DNA of 64,000 bases from Zymoseptoria tritici IPO323 (Eukaryota > Ascomycota > Dothideomycetes > Mycosphaerellales > Mycosphaerellaceae): contig NC_018210.1 in the NCBI RefSeq assembly GCF_000219625.1, positions 1,116,001-1,180,000 on the forward strand, written 5' to 3'. Shown here piece after piece: positions 41,009 through 52,039 of this stretch (position 1 is the first letter of the stretch; each line of letters opens with the position of its first letter). The translations under genes and the position numbers were made by a program. The notes below the pieces were generated by a model. The model was not told where the DNA came from. It saw nothing but the letters and a program-made list of their open reading frames with translations, and made no database searches.

Positions 41009-41638
41009 TCACGTTGGCATATCAAATGCATGTATCTGCAGTCACCAAGTGTCAGTCCATATCGTTATTTGGAGCGAGGTCTGTGTGCAGTCTGAACTCA
41101 CCCTATTCGCCCACCCAACCCACTCGCCCAAACCTCTGACAAACACATCCTCCCCATCCTCACTCGGCACGCTCTCATGTCCCCAGACCAGAATCTCCTC
41201 AAACCTCCCCTTCTCCTCAACCACTTTGACTTCTGCAGGTAGCTCCTCTTCCTCCTCTTCGTCCTCTTCATCATCCTCCATGTCCTGTCTGTGTCGAGGA
41301 ACGCGCATTTTCGGTTTTACCGGCAGGATCGTGTTTGTCTTCTGCAATAAGTGTCCTGTGTAGCCTGCTGGTAAGGGCAGGCGTTTCGCGAGGAGTTTGC
41401 GGCCGCGGAGGTAGACTGTTGGGACTTTTGTCGTGCTGGTCGCTGGATCTGTAGGGAATTTTCCGTCGGTGGTCTCGTCGTTGGACTTTGAAAGGTGCTT
41501 TGACAGGACTTGTTGTCGTGGAGTCCAGTATCGTTTGCTGATTCGCATGGGACCGGAGTGTTTAATGCTGCATGGGAGGATGTTTGGGTGGAGAAGCTTG
41601 GGTTGCGAGGAGGACGAGGAGGGTACTATGGCGAGCAT
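41009..41638 (-). CDS. RNH203: Ribonuclease H2 subunit C
   Basis: Two exons, 41638-41102 and 41035-41009, with a 66-bp GT-AG intron; 187 residues. RNase H2 removes ribonucleotides and RNA:DNA hybrids from nuclear DNA; subunit C is a structural partner of the catalytic RNH201 and RNH202. Family features are TVYLRGRKLLAKRLPLPAGY, GHLLQKT, an acidic insert (EDDEEDEEEEEELP) and FEEILVWGHESVPSEDG followed by the splice-completed WANRIHAFDMPT end. The last exon has only nine codons including the stop and is supported by canonical splice sites. Confidence 0.85.
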
Positions 41639-41930
41639 TGTTGAATGTATTGGAATGCTTCGTTGTGTATACTGTGTATATGTGTCAAGATGTGCGTTTA
41701 TGTTCGAGATTGATATCGAGCTGGCGGACGCGCACCTGGTCGCGGTGGACGTGAACCGAGTACTGCTCTGTCATTGGCTCGGATTGGTCCGGCCCTAGTT
41801 CATGTATCTGAGCTAACCACTACACTCTACATCCTTCGAACGACTTTGACAACCTTGGAACCTGGAAACCTTACATTCGATTGCGGTGATGACGAACTCC
41901 ACAATCCTTGGTCGGGCAGCGATGTGAAAC

Positions 41931-43124
41931 TCAACGTCGCCTGGATCTGACTGGGTGGTGCTTTTCTAAGATAGGAAATATATGAACAAAAGGCGAGCGA
42001 TCATGTGTACTCACTTGGTCCGAGCTGGTTAAAGAATGAGTACGACACCTGGAGCATGACTACCTCTAGTGCAACCTCGTTAAGGTCAGCATACAGAACA
42101 ATTTGAACGCAAGCGATGCGGTACGTACGATGTCTCCATAGTCCATCGATTGATCGAAGTAGGTCATTGCCTTGTCGTAGTATCGTCGTGATCTACCCTC
42201 TTCCGACAGAGTGATGGAAGAGTAGGCGGTCGATCCAATGGCAAACACCATCCATGTACGGAACAATGTTGAAGGGAGCTGTAGCTCATGCTTTGTGTCG
42301 ATAAGAAGCTGCTTCAGATCTGCCATGAACTCTCGTTGGTTGATGATGGGGCAGAGAGTGTGGAAGTGCTCGAAATAGAACATGACGAGCTGTTGTATCT
42401 CCGCCTCGTCCGGAACATCGTCCAGCGGCGAGGACTGCTCGCAGAAGGGGTTTGCGGCATTGTCGTCGTTAAGTAATGGCAGATTGAAGCTCTGAGGATC
42501 GATACTCATCATATTCATGAAGTCGAGATGCGTCGTTGTCGGCCCGTCGTTCAGGAATGTTATGTCCTCGAGCTGTGCATTGAACACAAAGTCCGACCCG
42601 TCGAGGGCCGGTCGACGAAGGACAGCCTGCGTCAACCTAGCGAAGCTCAAACCAGCAGTAGGTCCCAAGAATGGCTCCGCCACGGCTGCCATTGATACGG
42701 ACTTCAAATTGTTCTCGAGCACCTCCGGATTCGGAGCTGGAGCGCCGACAGGGTTGCTTCGCATACTACAGTCCGGTGAAGCAAGTATATACCGTCGTGG
42801 CAATGACGGTGCAGATGAGTGTTCGCCATGGCAGTGATGTTGCACAAGCTGGCCTTCGAGCTCTTTCACACGCTTTTCGAGACTGCTGACGTATCTTTGC
42901 AAGTGCTGTCAGCGATGGCAAAGCAATTGGAAAAGCGCTTTCAAGACATACTCAACGGCATATGATGCCGTATCTTGTTCCTCGTCTAAGAAGCTACACG
43001 AGTGTTTTGCCGTGGTACAATTGCCACATTCGGGGAGTCCTCGATCGCACTTCTTCTTGCGCCATTGACATCGTGTGCAAGAGATCTTAGCCCGCCCGGC
43101 GATGCCACCTTCGCACGGCATCAT
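41931..43124 (-). pseudogene. Zn2Cys6 transcription factor, C-terminally truncated
   Basis: Four exons can be joined: 43124-42952, 42894-42129, 42075-42015 and 41965-41931 (344 residues). The zinc cluster SCTRCQWRKKKCDRGLPECG plus NCTTAKHSC is complete, followed by a coiled-coil linker (YVSSLEKRVKELEGQL). The fungal middle homology region begins (FYFEHFHTLCPIINQREF, then LEVVMLQVSYSFFNQLGP) but stops at exactly the point where this family continues for several hundred more residues. The tail after QLGP (KKHHPVRSRRR, then a stop) is unrelated. It looks like the pathway regulator of the decayed cluster to its right. DNA binding may survive; activation probably does not. Confidence 0.7.
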
Positions 43125-43249
43125 GAAGAATTGGACCGGAAACCCTTAGAGGATCGAGAGTATCCGCGATGTTCTTGCCTCCAGGTTCAAGGCGCTTATC
43201 AGTTCTTATCATGATGTAGGATGGATGCTCCACGATTCAATCTTGGCGC

Positions 43250-44379
43250 TCATGGGTGTCTGTTGGACACGATGAGTGGTGCTAAAAGCGAGATACGTTC
43301 GCTAGCCACTGTGAATGCTGGCGTTGAGAGCGAATCGCTACAAGAAGTGAGAGTACCGGGAATGGTTTCAAATCCGCCGCTGACCAGAGAAAGGCAGATT
43401 GAAGATACTTCAACCCCAGCCAACTTGGTTTCTTCATCCTTCAAGATTGCTGCACTGATGCAAGGCTTGTCCACGCCCTGCTTGATCATCTCACAGACTT
43501 CGTTCAGCAGCAAGTCGAGATAAGCGTCGCGACGATCTCTGAGCTCCTTGGACCTTGCTGTTTACTCGTTGTTGGGAAGATAGCACAGTGCCGGGATGTA
43601 GTCCTGCAGATTCTCAGATGCACTGCGGAGCAGAAAGATCGCTGAGCCAACGTGCAGAATCTCTCGAAGCAATTCATCGTAGATGTCGTTCATCCGAATG
43701 CCGTAGCAGAGCGTCAAGGTCGTGTTGAGAGCGTACCGCTGGATGTAAGGCCGTATGCTGACTTCTTTCTGTGGGTTTGAACAATCGCTGTCGGCGTGCA
43801 TGTCGCGGACGATGCAGAAACTCTCCAGATCGAACATTGGATGGTAGTCACGCAAGGCCGGACGGGCCAGAGCGGTACCAGCGGCTTTTCGCTTGTTCTT
43901 GCTGCTGGCAACCCACGGGCTGCTCCCGATCGTGAAGCCTTGTGTGCTATTGATCACACCGTGAAAAGTGTATAGCTTTGGACGATCAATGACGGCGCTG
44001 TGGTGTTTCACCAGGATGTCGCGGCAGGCATCGAAGGAGTTGAACACCACGGCTCGAGTGTTGCCGAACCTGATTTGGAATACAGGATGGTTGTACTGAC
44101 GCCACCATCTCTCGCACGTGGACGCATGATCCTCGCCGAGCTTGAGCAGATGCACGCAGATGGGCACCGCCCCAGGGATTTCGGGAATGCCGTTGATGCG
44201 TTTGATGTCCGTAAATGTGGCCAACTAAGACAATGTGTTGTCAGCATGGCTTTGAGCGACCAATGGACCATAGCACGTACCCAGTAGATCAGGACTAACA
44301 TTCCAAGAGTAAATCCTACCACTGCGTGGAGTCCATGATCGCGGACAATGTCAACGAGTATATTGAGCCCGGCCAACAT
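43250..44379 (-). pseudogene. Cytochrome P450, N-terminal half, inactivated
   Basis: Exon 1 (44379-44281) encodes the membrane anchor (HAVVGFTLGMLVLIYW), and a 56-bp intron with GTACGT donor leads to 44224. The frame then resembles fungal phenylacetate-hydroxylase-type P450s: IKRINGIPEIPGAVPICVHL, VIDRPKLYTFHGVINSTQGF and IQRYALNTTLTLCYGIRMND. A TAA interrupts it at about 43562, after the same register's LCYLPNNE. Beyond the stop the family sequence resumes (RSKELRDRRDAYLDLLLNEV, then SGGFETIPGTLTS) and then degenerates. The ExxR and heme-cysteine regions are absent, so it cannot be functional. The sequence past GTLTS is replaced by unrelated DNA. Confidence 0.85.
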
Positions 44380-44895
44380 TGTAGAGACGCAGGTGCTGTT
44401 TGACGAGTAACGAACCTGATGAGGCTGCGACTCTTTCGTAGACCAGCATCGATATATGGCGTTCTTCGTGAGCCCGATTCCCCGGCATACCTCTGCCGCA
44501 GCTCTGCCGGGAAACGCGGCAGATTACACAGTCGGAGTGCCCGATGTGGGGAGCTTGATAAGAGTTGTCTGTAGAGATCTGGCCCCATATCCGATACTCT
44601 CCTATGGGCAGTCAGCAGAGCCCCGATGGGATTCATCCGTCCCTTGAGGCGGAGTAAGGCATGCGAGGAGAGGTCCTGGTTGTTGTAGAAAGGACAAGCA
44701 CTGCTGTTCTGGCTGGTAAGACATGTTTGCAACCGAAGTTCGCCACCCTATGGATGCTTCTATGTCTCTGGGAATGTCGCTATATCTTGAAGTCTGCGGT
44801 GACGTATTCCTCAAGTTTGTAGCTCGGCTGACACTCGACAAAGAGTGTTTCCTGCGATGAAAGGTTGATGAACATGCTGTAAGAAGGACTATTCT

Positions 44896-45754
44896 TCAGG
44901 CACCTACTGGATCACCCGCCATGCGAAATGTACTCGCCGCCTCTTCGTCCGGCTATGCTTTTGGGGAGCCCAGTCGCTTCAACCATGAGTTGAATCCGAC
45001 AGCTCTTCTCCAAAAGAGTATACAGGTATGCCGCTTCGTCTACTGTTTGGCCTACTGTAATCAAGCCGTGGTTGACCAGAATTGCAGCTTTGTTCTTGCC
45101 CAGTGCCTGAGCGATGTTGCTACCTTCGTCTGCTGCGAAGGCAATGCCCCCGTTATTGTCGTAGACCGAATGTGCTTTGTAGAAGTAGCAGACATCTTGG
45201 CTGATCATATCAAGGTTTCGCCCGAAAGCCGCCCAAGCCTTGCCGTACAGGGAGTGCGCGTGGCAGACGGCATGAGCATCGGATCGAGCCAAGTGGCAAG
45301 CTGTGTGGATCGCTACACCAGCTGCGTTGGCTGGCGCTGACGGAGACGCACCCGTTGGAGTCAGAAGCGGTTCGTCTGGAAACACCTGCGAGACCAGTAC
45401 TCACCCGATTGCCACCTACAACATTGCCCTGCATGTCCAGACAGATCAAGTCGCTGATAGTCATCATCGAGAAATGTACAGCAAGAGGATTGATCCAAAA
45501 GCGGTCGTGAAACTCCGGATCTCGTACACTGATGTGGCCTGCAATGCCTTTCGCGTAGCCTTCGCGACCAAACACACGGCAAGCACCCGCGAGATGCTCC
45601 AGCGTCCACTGCCGCTGAGTGGCGTAAGATTCGAATTTCGGGATCGCATCGACTGCCACTCCCCCATGGCTTCCAGCGGCGATAGAACATGCTTGGGCTT
45701 CGGGAGGTTTTCGATGTTTGCCGTCGTCTGCCTGGAGTTGTTTTCAGAGACCAT
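44896..45754 (-). pseudogene. Class II aldolase/adducin-family protein, frameshifted
   Basis: Homology is spread over several registers. MVSENNSRQTTANIENLPKP runs to LSPLEAM in one frame. A second frame carries VDAIPKFESYATQRQWTLEH, GIAGHISVRDPEFHDRFWIN and LDMQGNVVGGN. A third carries the metal-site region AVCHAHSLYGKAWAAFGRNL, MISQDVCYFYKAHSVYDNNG and AILVNHGLITVGQTVDEAAY. A last switch gives DEEAASTFRMAGDPVGA and a stop. The only GT-AG pairs that could bridge the middle switch give introns of 19-34 bp, too short for fungi. So at least two or three indels disrupt the gene. The intact family catalyses aldol cleavage or related reactions of small sugars and acids. Confidence 0.75.
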
Positions 45755-46415
45755 GGTGTCGATATCCAGATCGTATTTAGTATCATCGACACTCGCGAAG
45801 TCACGGATGTGCAGCGTACCAAAGAGGTGTGGTCTGGCCTGTCTTGCTATCGGCCTGTCCGAACACGATAGAGGTCCAATCGGCACTGCCGACGCCGCCT
45901 CTCCATCGGCGGGCGCGACATATCTCACCAAGGATGGACATACGGGATGAAGGCAGCGATAGGCGACGACATCTCTATCTTGATAGAGGGGAAGAGGACG
46001 TGGGCCGAGCGGGCAAGGGGGCGCAGTTCTATCATTGGCTCTGCGGAGGTTCGCGCTAGTAAATGTCCTCTGACCAGGCGGGCACTTGTCCGCTCCCCCT
46101 GTGAACCAATACCGACCTCAACGATGATGAGGCGTTCACCAAACATCCATGCTACGGGTCCATTGTACCTCGGATGTCGTCCGTTATGCGGATTCTGTTC
46201 CGATGTAAGCTTCTCTTCCAAGCGCAGATTCACCGCTGGAAGATAAGGCAATTCTGCCTCGATCTGGTAAAGCGATGCACGAACTGGACACGCCCTGCTG
46301 AAGACTAAAAGCGCCATTGCATCGGCCAGACCGACCTCACTTTGCCAAGCTGGCACTTGAGAAGCCACGAGGCTGCTTGCCCGTTGACCTTCGAGGACTG
46401 CTAATCTATTGTACC
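45755..46415. other. Spacer between decayed aldolase and intact P450
   Basis: Frames at 45464-45931 and 45925-46368 (minus) and 45947-46246 (plus) overlap one another without recognisable family features. No gene is supported. It probably serves as promoter of the P450 on the right. Confidence 0.35.
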
Positions 46416-48045
46416 ATGCTGACTCTGATCATTTTTGCGGCATCGCTGGCGGCGGCTTTTTACCAGTTCATCGTCCAGCCGCTGTACCTGGACAGACTGA
46501 GCAAGATCCCGGGACCCAAACTATACGCCCTGACTAAATGGCGACTGGCCCTCGAGGAATGGCGAGGCGCTCGAACCCGGACTATCGACGCTCTACACAA
46601 TCAGTACGGACCTGTGATCCGCATAGGACCGAATGAGATCCATTGCAACAGCTTGGCAGCTCTGCGAACCATCTACGGAGCCGGCAGTGGATATGGACGG
46701 ACTTCTTTCTATCGGATGTTCGATGCCTATGGAAAGCAGAATCTCTTCACTTTCTACTCGAACAAGGCGCACGGAGACCGCAAGAAGTTGGTCGCCAATG
46801 CTTACTCCAAGTCTGTCATTCTCAAAGGGCCCACGGCCAGCTTGGTGCGGGAGAAGGTCTCGCAGTACATGTCTCTGATCGAAGAGGGCGGTACTAAGCC
46901 TCATGAGATCTTCAGCAGTCTCCACTACTACTCCATTGATAGCATTACGCACTTCCTCTATGGTTCCAAGTTTGGGGGGACATCAGCTTTGACAGGGAGT
47001 ACAGCGGACCGCAAACTTCTCCAGGACATTCTCGATCCTACTCGTCGCCGCTTGAGCTGGTTCGCTGTCCACCTGCCCGCTCTGACTAAGTGGCTATATA
47101 CACGGACCGGGTCCATGGAGAGGCTCGTGAAGCCGCTGCTACCTATGCAAAAACCTGCCACGTACAGCGGCATCCGGAAACATGCGCTGGACGCATACTG
47201 GGGATTTGAGAAAGCAGCTACCGCGGAGCCTTCGGCCACTCTTGCGGACCCAACGATCATCACGCAGCTCTGGAAGTCACACGAGAGGGTCAAAGCATCT
47301 GGTGCAGGTGCTTTAGACTCGCTCGACATCGCCTCCGAGTGTGCAGATCATCTACTCGCTGGCATCGACACCACCGCTGATTCTCTGATGTTTCTTGTAT
47401 GGGCAGTCTCAAGGCCACAGCATGAAGCACTTCAGCGTCGCTTGATCGACGAACTTCGATCGCTGCCAGAAGACGAGCTGGAAGACGGCGTGCCCAAGCT
47501 AGAGACCCTCGATACGTTGCCGGTCTTGAACGCGGTCATCAAGGAGACTCTACGGCTTTATTCTCCACTGCCTGCTTCAGAACCTCGCTCGCTGGGTGTG
47601 GATCGTACTGTAGACGGCTACGATATCCCAGCCGGAACGACCATCAGCATGTCACCATACTCGCTGCATCGCAACGAGGAGGTGTTCAAAGATCCATTGA
47701 CATTCAACCCTGATCGCTGGTTGAACAGCTCGCTTGAGGAAGTGGCCGAGATGAATCGCTGGTTCTGGGCATTTTCGTCGGGCGGGAGGATGTGCATTGG
47801 ACTGCAGTAAGTTCGGTCTTGGGGCAGGCGGAAATTTCATGAGCCTTGCTAACACACCTCCCAGCCTCGCCATGGCTGAAATGACAGCTTTGGTGGCTGC
47901 TGTGTATCGCGAGTACACGACTTCGATCGCACCAGGTTTTGAGAACAAGACTCCTGCGATCACGTCGAGGTTCGAGATGTTCTATGATGTGACGGTGCCG
48001 GAGATTGCGGAGCATGAGTGCATGATTACGTTCGAGCGGCATTGA
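46416..48045 (+). CDS. Cytochrome P450 monooxygenase, intact
   Basis: Two exons, 46416-47806 and 47865-48045, with a 58-bp intron; 523 residues. The ATG at 46416 opens a hydrophobic ER anchor (MLTLIIFAASLAAAFYQF) followed by the proline hinge KIPGPKLYALTKW. The I-helix oxygen motif is LAGIDTTADSLMF, ExxR lies in VIKETLRLYSPLPASEPR, and the heme loop FSSGGRMCIG contains the cysteine ligand. The splice restores IGLHLAMAEMTALVAAVY. It belongs to the fungal secondary-metabolism type P450s; the substrate is unknown. It is the only intact member of the 42-48 kb group, and its proximity to a decayed regulator, P450 and aldolase suggests it once belonged to their pathway. Confidence 0.9.
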
Positions 48046-48879
48046 TTGAAGCCCTCGCTGGTCGAGGAAGTATACGCTACTTGTAGAAGCTCGCGTTATG
48101 TCCATGCGGTGCTGAATTGTTTGTGAACTGTTCCACATCTCGTCATTCATACCACGACACGACGATCCATTCAAGTCGCATGATTTGTTGAGAGCCTCAT
48201 TCGAGGCGGAGTCGGCCCCACTTCGTCAGATCGGATCAGATCTCTTGTCGATTGCTTGAGTGGAGCTATTCAAGCTCGTCGAGGCGATCATCTCGACAAA
48301 AACTGCAACAGACGACAGACGAAATTCCTTCGTCGCTAGGTACCCAGCCACCAATGTGTGTAAAGGACAACGGAACGGTCATATCCACCGACTCCCGCCG
48401 TGCCGGAGTAATGGCACATTCGAAAACCCGGGGCCAATCCGTTCACGGCAGATCGATGACGCTACCGTGTCAATATTTGGACCAGCATCACTGGCATTGG
48501 GCCATCACTTCGCCCACATCGCATCCCTCCTCCATCAAATGGAGTGATGATACCTTAGTGAGCGTTTCTTTTCGCGCCGACATCCGATCCGGTGGAATTG
48601 TGCCGTCTCAGCGCTACCAAAAAAGTTAACGTCACGATAGTCCATCTCCTCTTCCAGACTCATCCGCTTCCTCTCTTTGTTTTCCCACCACCGACAGCCT
48701 TCGCCCAGCGAGTCTCGTTTTATTGTTTGTTTTCTGGTCGTTATGCGCGCGTACATTGACTTGTAGTAATACACCCCGACCTCGTCCTCGACCATCTCGC
48801 ACTTTCCGAGCCATTGGGCCAAGTCCGGAATTCCCCCGCCTCATCAACATTGGACCTCATCTCGAAACACCCCACCAGC
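48046..48879. other. Intergenic region, no supported gene
   Basis: Tandem spacer of 0.8 kb. Overlapping plus frames at 48252-48629 and 48260-48547 show no family features. The DNA near 48780-48870 is CT-rich and probably the leader of the next gene. Confidence 0.35.
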
Positions 48880-50304
48880 ATGACCCTCACCGACAGCGCG
48901 GCGGCGCTCGTCAGCTACGCCAGTTCCTTCGCGTTCCCTCCTCTCCTCTCGCTCTCCCGCGGCGCCATCCTCTCCCTCCTCCGCAACATCCAGGTCGGCT
49001 CTCTCCAAGTGACCGACTCCGATGGCAGCATCACGATCTGCGGAACGCCTCGCCGTGCCGGCGAGGTTGAAGACGAGAAGACTGTATATACAATCCCACA
49101 CGCTGAGCTGAAAGTCACGAACGACCTCTTCTGGGTGCGACTGGCTCTCCTCGCCGACATGGGTTTCGCCGAGTCCTACATGCTGGGCGAAGTGAGCTGT
49201 CCCGACTTGACGGCTTTCTTCAAACTGTTCATCGTCAACAAAGCCCACCTCTCCAATGGCACGACCTTTTCCTCCAACCTGGCCGGCCGCCTGTCTGCGA
49301 TCATCCGCAAGACCAACACCCTCACCAATGCCCGCCTGCACATCTCCGCGCACTACGATATCTCGAATGACATGTTCGCCGCATTCCTCTCCCCGGACAT
49401 GACCTACAGCTGTCCCGTCTGGCTACCACGATCCGATCCACAGTCAACGCAAGAGACGCTCGAGGATGCACAATACCGCAAGCTCACTCGCTTCATCACC
49501 AATGCGAAGATCAAGTCCAGCGACCACGTTCTTGAGATCGGCACAGGCTGGGGCAGCTTCGCGATCCTAGCATCCCAAAAGACCGGCTGCCGTGTGACAT
49601 CTCTCACCCTCAGCTCCGAACAAAAAGACCTCGCCGAAGCCCGCATTCGTGAAGCAGGTCTCTCCGACAAAATTACCGTCCTCCTCTGCGACTACCGCAG
49701 CCTTCCCGTTCCCGCGGAATCCGAAAAGTACGACAAAGTTGTCTCGATCGAGATGCTCGAAGCCGTGGGCGCAGAGTTCCTGACCACCTACTTCCGATGC
49801 ATCGACCAGCTGCTCAAGACCGAAGGCGGCGTCGCTGTGTTCCAATGCATCACCATGCCCGAATCTCGATACAAAACATACTCCGCATCTGACGACTTCA
49901 TCCGACGGTACATTTTCCCTGGCGGCCACTTACCGACTATAACGCAACTCCTCGATGCGATCCGCACTGGCTCCTCCAATGCGAAGACTGGCATTGAACC
50001 ACGTCTCATTCCGGAAAGTATAGAGAATATCGGCCCGCATTACGCGAAAACGTTGCGACTATGGAGGCAATCGTTCATGCAGCAGTTTAGCACGAAGATT
50101 CGACCAGCGTTGCTAGCGGAACACGCGGCGGGTGAGAGAGGAGGGAAGAAGATGAATGAGGAAGATGTGGAGGTGTTCAAGAGGAAGTGGGAATACTATT
50201 TTGCGTACTGTGAAGCTGGGTTTGCGACAAAGACGTTGGGAGATGTGATATTGACTGTCGGGAGAGAAGGGGCGGTGGAGATGATGGAGGACGTGCCTTT
50301 GTGA
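48880..50304 (+). CDS. Cyclopropane-fatty-acyl-phospholipid synthase-like methyltransferase
   Basis: 474 residues in one exon, from ATG 48880 (the frame extends upstream to 48814 only through a TTG). CFA-synthase-type enzymes transfer a methylene or methyl group from S-adenosylmethionine to double bonds of membrane lipid acyl chains. Features: ISAHYDISNDMFAAFLSPDM with TYSCPVW, the SAM motif HVLEIGTGWGSFAILASQKT, VVSIEMLEAVGAEF, and IFPGGHLPTITQLLDAI near the C-terminus. The N-terminal domain (MGFAESYMLGEVSCPDLTAF) is also typical. Homologues in fungi are common and often resemble bacterial enzymes; horizontal origin is possible but not shown here. Confidence 0.9.
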   Translation: MTLTDSAAALVSYASSFAFPPLLSLSRGAILSLLRNIQVGSLQVTDSDGSITICGTPRRAGEVEDEKTVYTIPHAELKVTNDLFWVRLALLADMGFAESYMLGEVSCPDLTAFFKLFIVNKAHLSNGTTFSSNLAGRLSAIIRKTNTLTNARLHISAHYDISNDMFAAFLSPDMTYSCPVWLPRSDPQSTQETLEDAQYRKLTRFITNAKIKSSDHVLEIGTGWGSFAILASQKTGCRVTSLTLSSEQKDLAEARIREAGLSDKITVLLCDYRSLPVPAESEKYDKVVSIEMLEAVGAEFLTTYFRCIDQLLKTEGGVAVFQCITMPESRYKTYSASDDFIRRYIFPGGHLPTITQLLDAIRTGSSNAKTGIEPRLIPESIENIGPHYAKTLRLWRQSFMQQFSTKIRPALLAEHAAGERGGKKMNEEDVEVFKRKWEYYFAYCEAGFATKTLGDVILTVGREGAVEMMEDVPL

Positions 50305-50614
50305 GGTGGATGGTCAAGGGGTGGGCCGTAAAGAGGAGGATGTGTGGGCTGGTACCCATCTTGGTGAGGTGCTGCTGGTTGGAGATCTGGTTTCCCATTG
50401 TAGATGAACGGTGATACCCTTCTCAGGCGATGAAGTTGAGTAGGCGATGTTGGCGGCGAGTGGACCATTACAGATAGATGACCTGAATCGAATCGACTCG
50501 ACCCTGCACAGGAGTCGTTCCACACTTGAAGCAGACGCAAAAGTACTGGTCGTGTTGTGCGGCAGCAAGTTGCTGGTAATATTGTCCGCGCTGTCAAAAC
50601 TCATACAAATCCCT
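50305..50614. other. Convergent 3' spacer between CFA-like gene and REX4
   Basis: 310 bp with no gene seen. It holds the two 3' UTRs. Confidence 0.4.
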
Positions 50615-51799
50615 CTACTTCCTCTTCGTCCTCTTCTTTTTCTTCTTCTTCTTCGTCCCACCCCCTGCTCCACCTCCAGCACCAACCCTCTCCGTAACCG
50701 GCAGCTCGTCCGCAAACTCATCGTCCTCCTCCCCATCAATCAGATCCAAGTCCCCATCGCTCTCCACCACATCATCCTCCTCCTCACTCTCATCCTCCAC
50801 ACTCTCCTCCCTCGCCTTCCCTCCCTTCCCCACTTTCCGCGGCTGCCCAAAAACCTTCCGATTCTCCACCTCAAACCCCACCTTCTCTTTCCGAAACAAC
50901 GCCATCGTAGCCCTCGCGTCTTCAATCGAACTATGCTCTCCCGTCTGTATCACCAGTCCCAATTCCGACTTTGCCAACTTTCTCAACGCGGGCGGTTTCC
51001 CTCGACTTTCGACTCGATACTTCGCATACCGCGATGTATCCCGTATATCCCTCTTCGGATGTGTAATCATCAACACATTCAAGTCATTCCGCACCGCGTG
51101 TCCAACCAGCACTTTCCCCTCTAACAAGTCCGCTATGTCCCTCTGCACCACCTCAAACGGCCGCGCGAAGGGGGCTCGCATGTGGTGCGGTTGTATACCC
51201 GAGACGTGGGTGCGGTAGTCTTGGACTTTCATCCCCGCTGGGGGGAGGACGTAGGAGTCGTAGACTTGTTGGCCGTGGAAGTTGACGAGGGAAGCTCGGG
51301 CGAGGAGGTTGTCGACGTGGGGCGGGGGACCGGTTCCGACCATTTCGCAGTCGAGGGCGAGGAATTTTCCGGGGACGTGGGTCGGGTGGTGGCCGATGTT
51401 GATTTGGTCGGTGGGTTGGGTGAGGGAGGTTGTTGTGGTGCCGTAGGCGGCGGAGATGTCGGCGGCGGGGATGTCGTGGTCGTGGATTAGGCGGGAGGCT
51501 TTTTGGGCGGTTGTGGTTGATGTTGGGGTGGAGGTGAGGGCGCCCATTTTAGAGGTGGAGGAGGGGCGTTTCTTGCGGGGGAGGGAGGTGGTGTTGGCGT
51601 CGGAGATTGTGAAGCGGGACTTTTTGATCGCGGAAGGAGGTTTGGTGTCTGTTGTCGAAGGTCTCTTTCGTTTTATGCCGGCGCCATTTGTTGCTGCTTT
51701 GATCGATGCGACTTTTTGGTCTTGTCTTTTGCCGGCTTTCAGTCTTTCCTGTAGGATCTTCCAGTTGCTCGAGATTTGGCTGAGATCGGGGCCCGCCAT
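50615..51799 (-). CDS. REX4: RNA exonuclease 4 (DEDDh 3'-5' exonuclease)
   Basis: 394 residues, single exon. Rex4 takes part in pre-rRNA processing in the nucleolus. The exonuclease domain (about 145-310) shows ExoI FLALDCEMVGTGPPPHVDN, ASLVNFHGQQVYDSYVLPP, ExoII VLVGHAVRNDLNVLMI, and ExoIII HSSIEDARATMALFRKE with the catalytic His. The N-terminus is disordered with basic clusters (GIKRKRPSTTD, IKKSRF). The C-terminus is acidic (DESEEEDDVVESDGDLDLID) and ends in a lysine/arginine run that reads as a nucleolar localisation signal. It is divergent from ESA1, with 240 bp between starts. Confidence 0.9.
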   Translation of the reverse strand: MAGPDLSQISSNWKILQERLKAGKRQDQKVASIKAATNGAGIKRKRPSTTDTKPPSAIKKSRFTISDANTTSLPRKKRPSSTSKMGALTSTPTSTTTAQKASRLIHDHDIPAADISAAYGTTTTSLTQPTDQINIGHHPTHVPGKFLALDCEMVGTGPPPHVDNLLARASLVNFHGQQVYDSYVLPPAGMKVQDYRTHVSGIQPHHMRAPFARPFEVVQRDIADLLEGKVLVGHAVRNDLNVLMITHPKRDIRDTSRYAKYRVESRGKPPALRKLAKSELGLVIQTGEHSSIEDARATMALFRKEKVGFEVENRKVFGQPRKVGKGGKAREESVEDESEEEDDVVESDGDLDLIDGEEDDEFADELPVTERVGAGGGAGGGTKKKKKKKRTKRK

Positions 51800-52039
51800 G
51801 TCGTTGTGTTAGAGGGAGGTCATGTCCAGTTGATGTCGAAGTGGAAGAGGTCTAGAAGATGTCGGACTTTGGGGGAACTTTTTGCAGGTTCAACAGCCGA
51901 TCACACCGGAGACAGCTCCGTCGCTTTCGGTCGCATCTCGAACTGCGACGACCAGGTTCGATTCCACTTCGATTCATCGCCAGAATTACACAATCATCCG
52001 AATACTCATCACATTTGGAAGACCATCTTGCTGGACATC

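Noticed and set aside
44316..44732. 138-codon minus frame upstream of the P450 pseudogene
   Set aside because: It overlaps the P450 anchor exon in another register and has no protein-like pattern.
45362..45408. Very short intron to rescue the aldolase frame
   Set aside because: The only phase-compatible GT-AG pairs give 19-34 bp, below the usable fungal minimum, and other frame switches in the same gene also need explaining.
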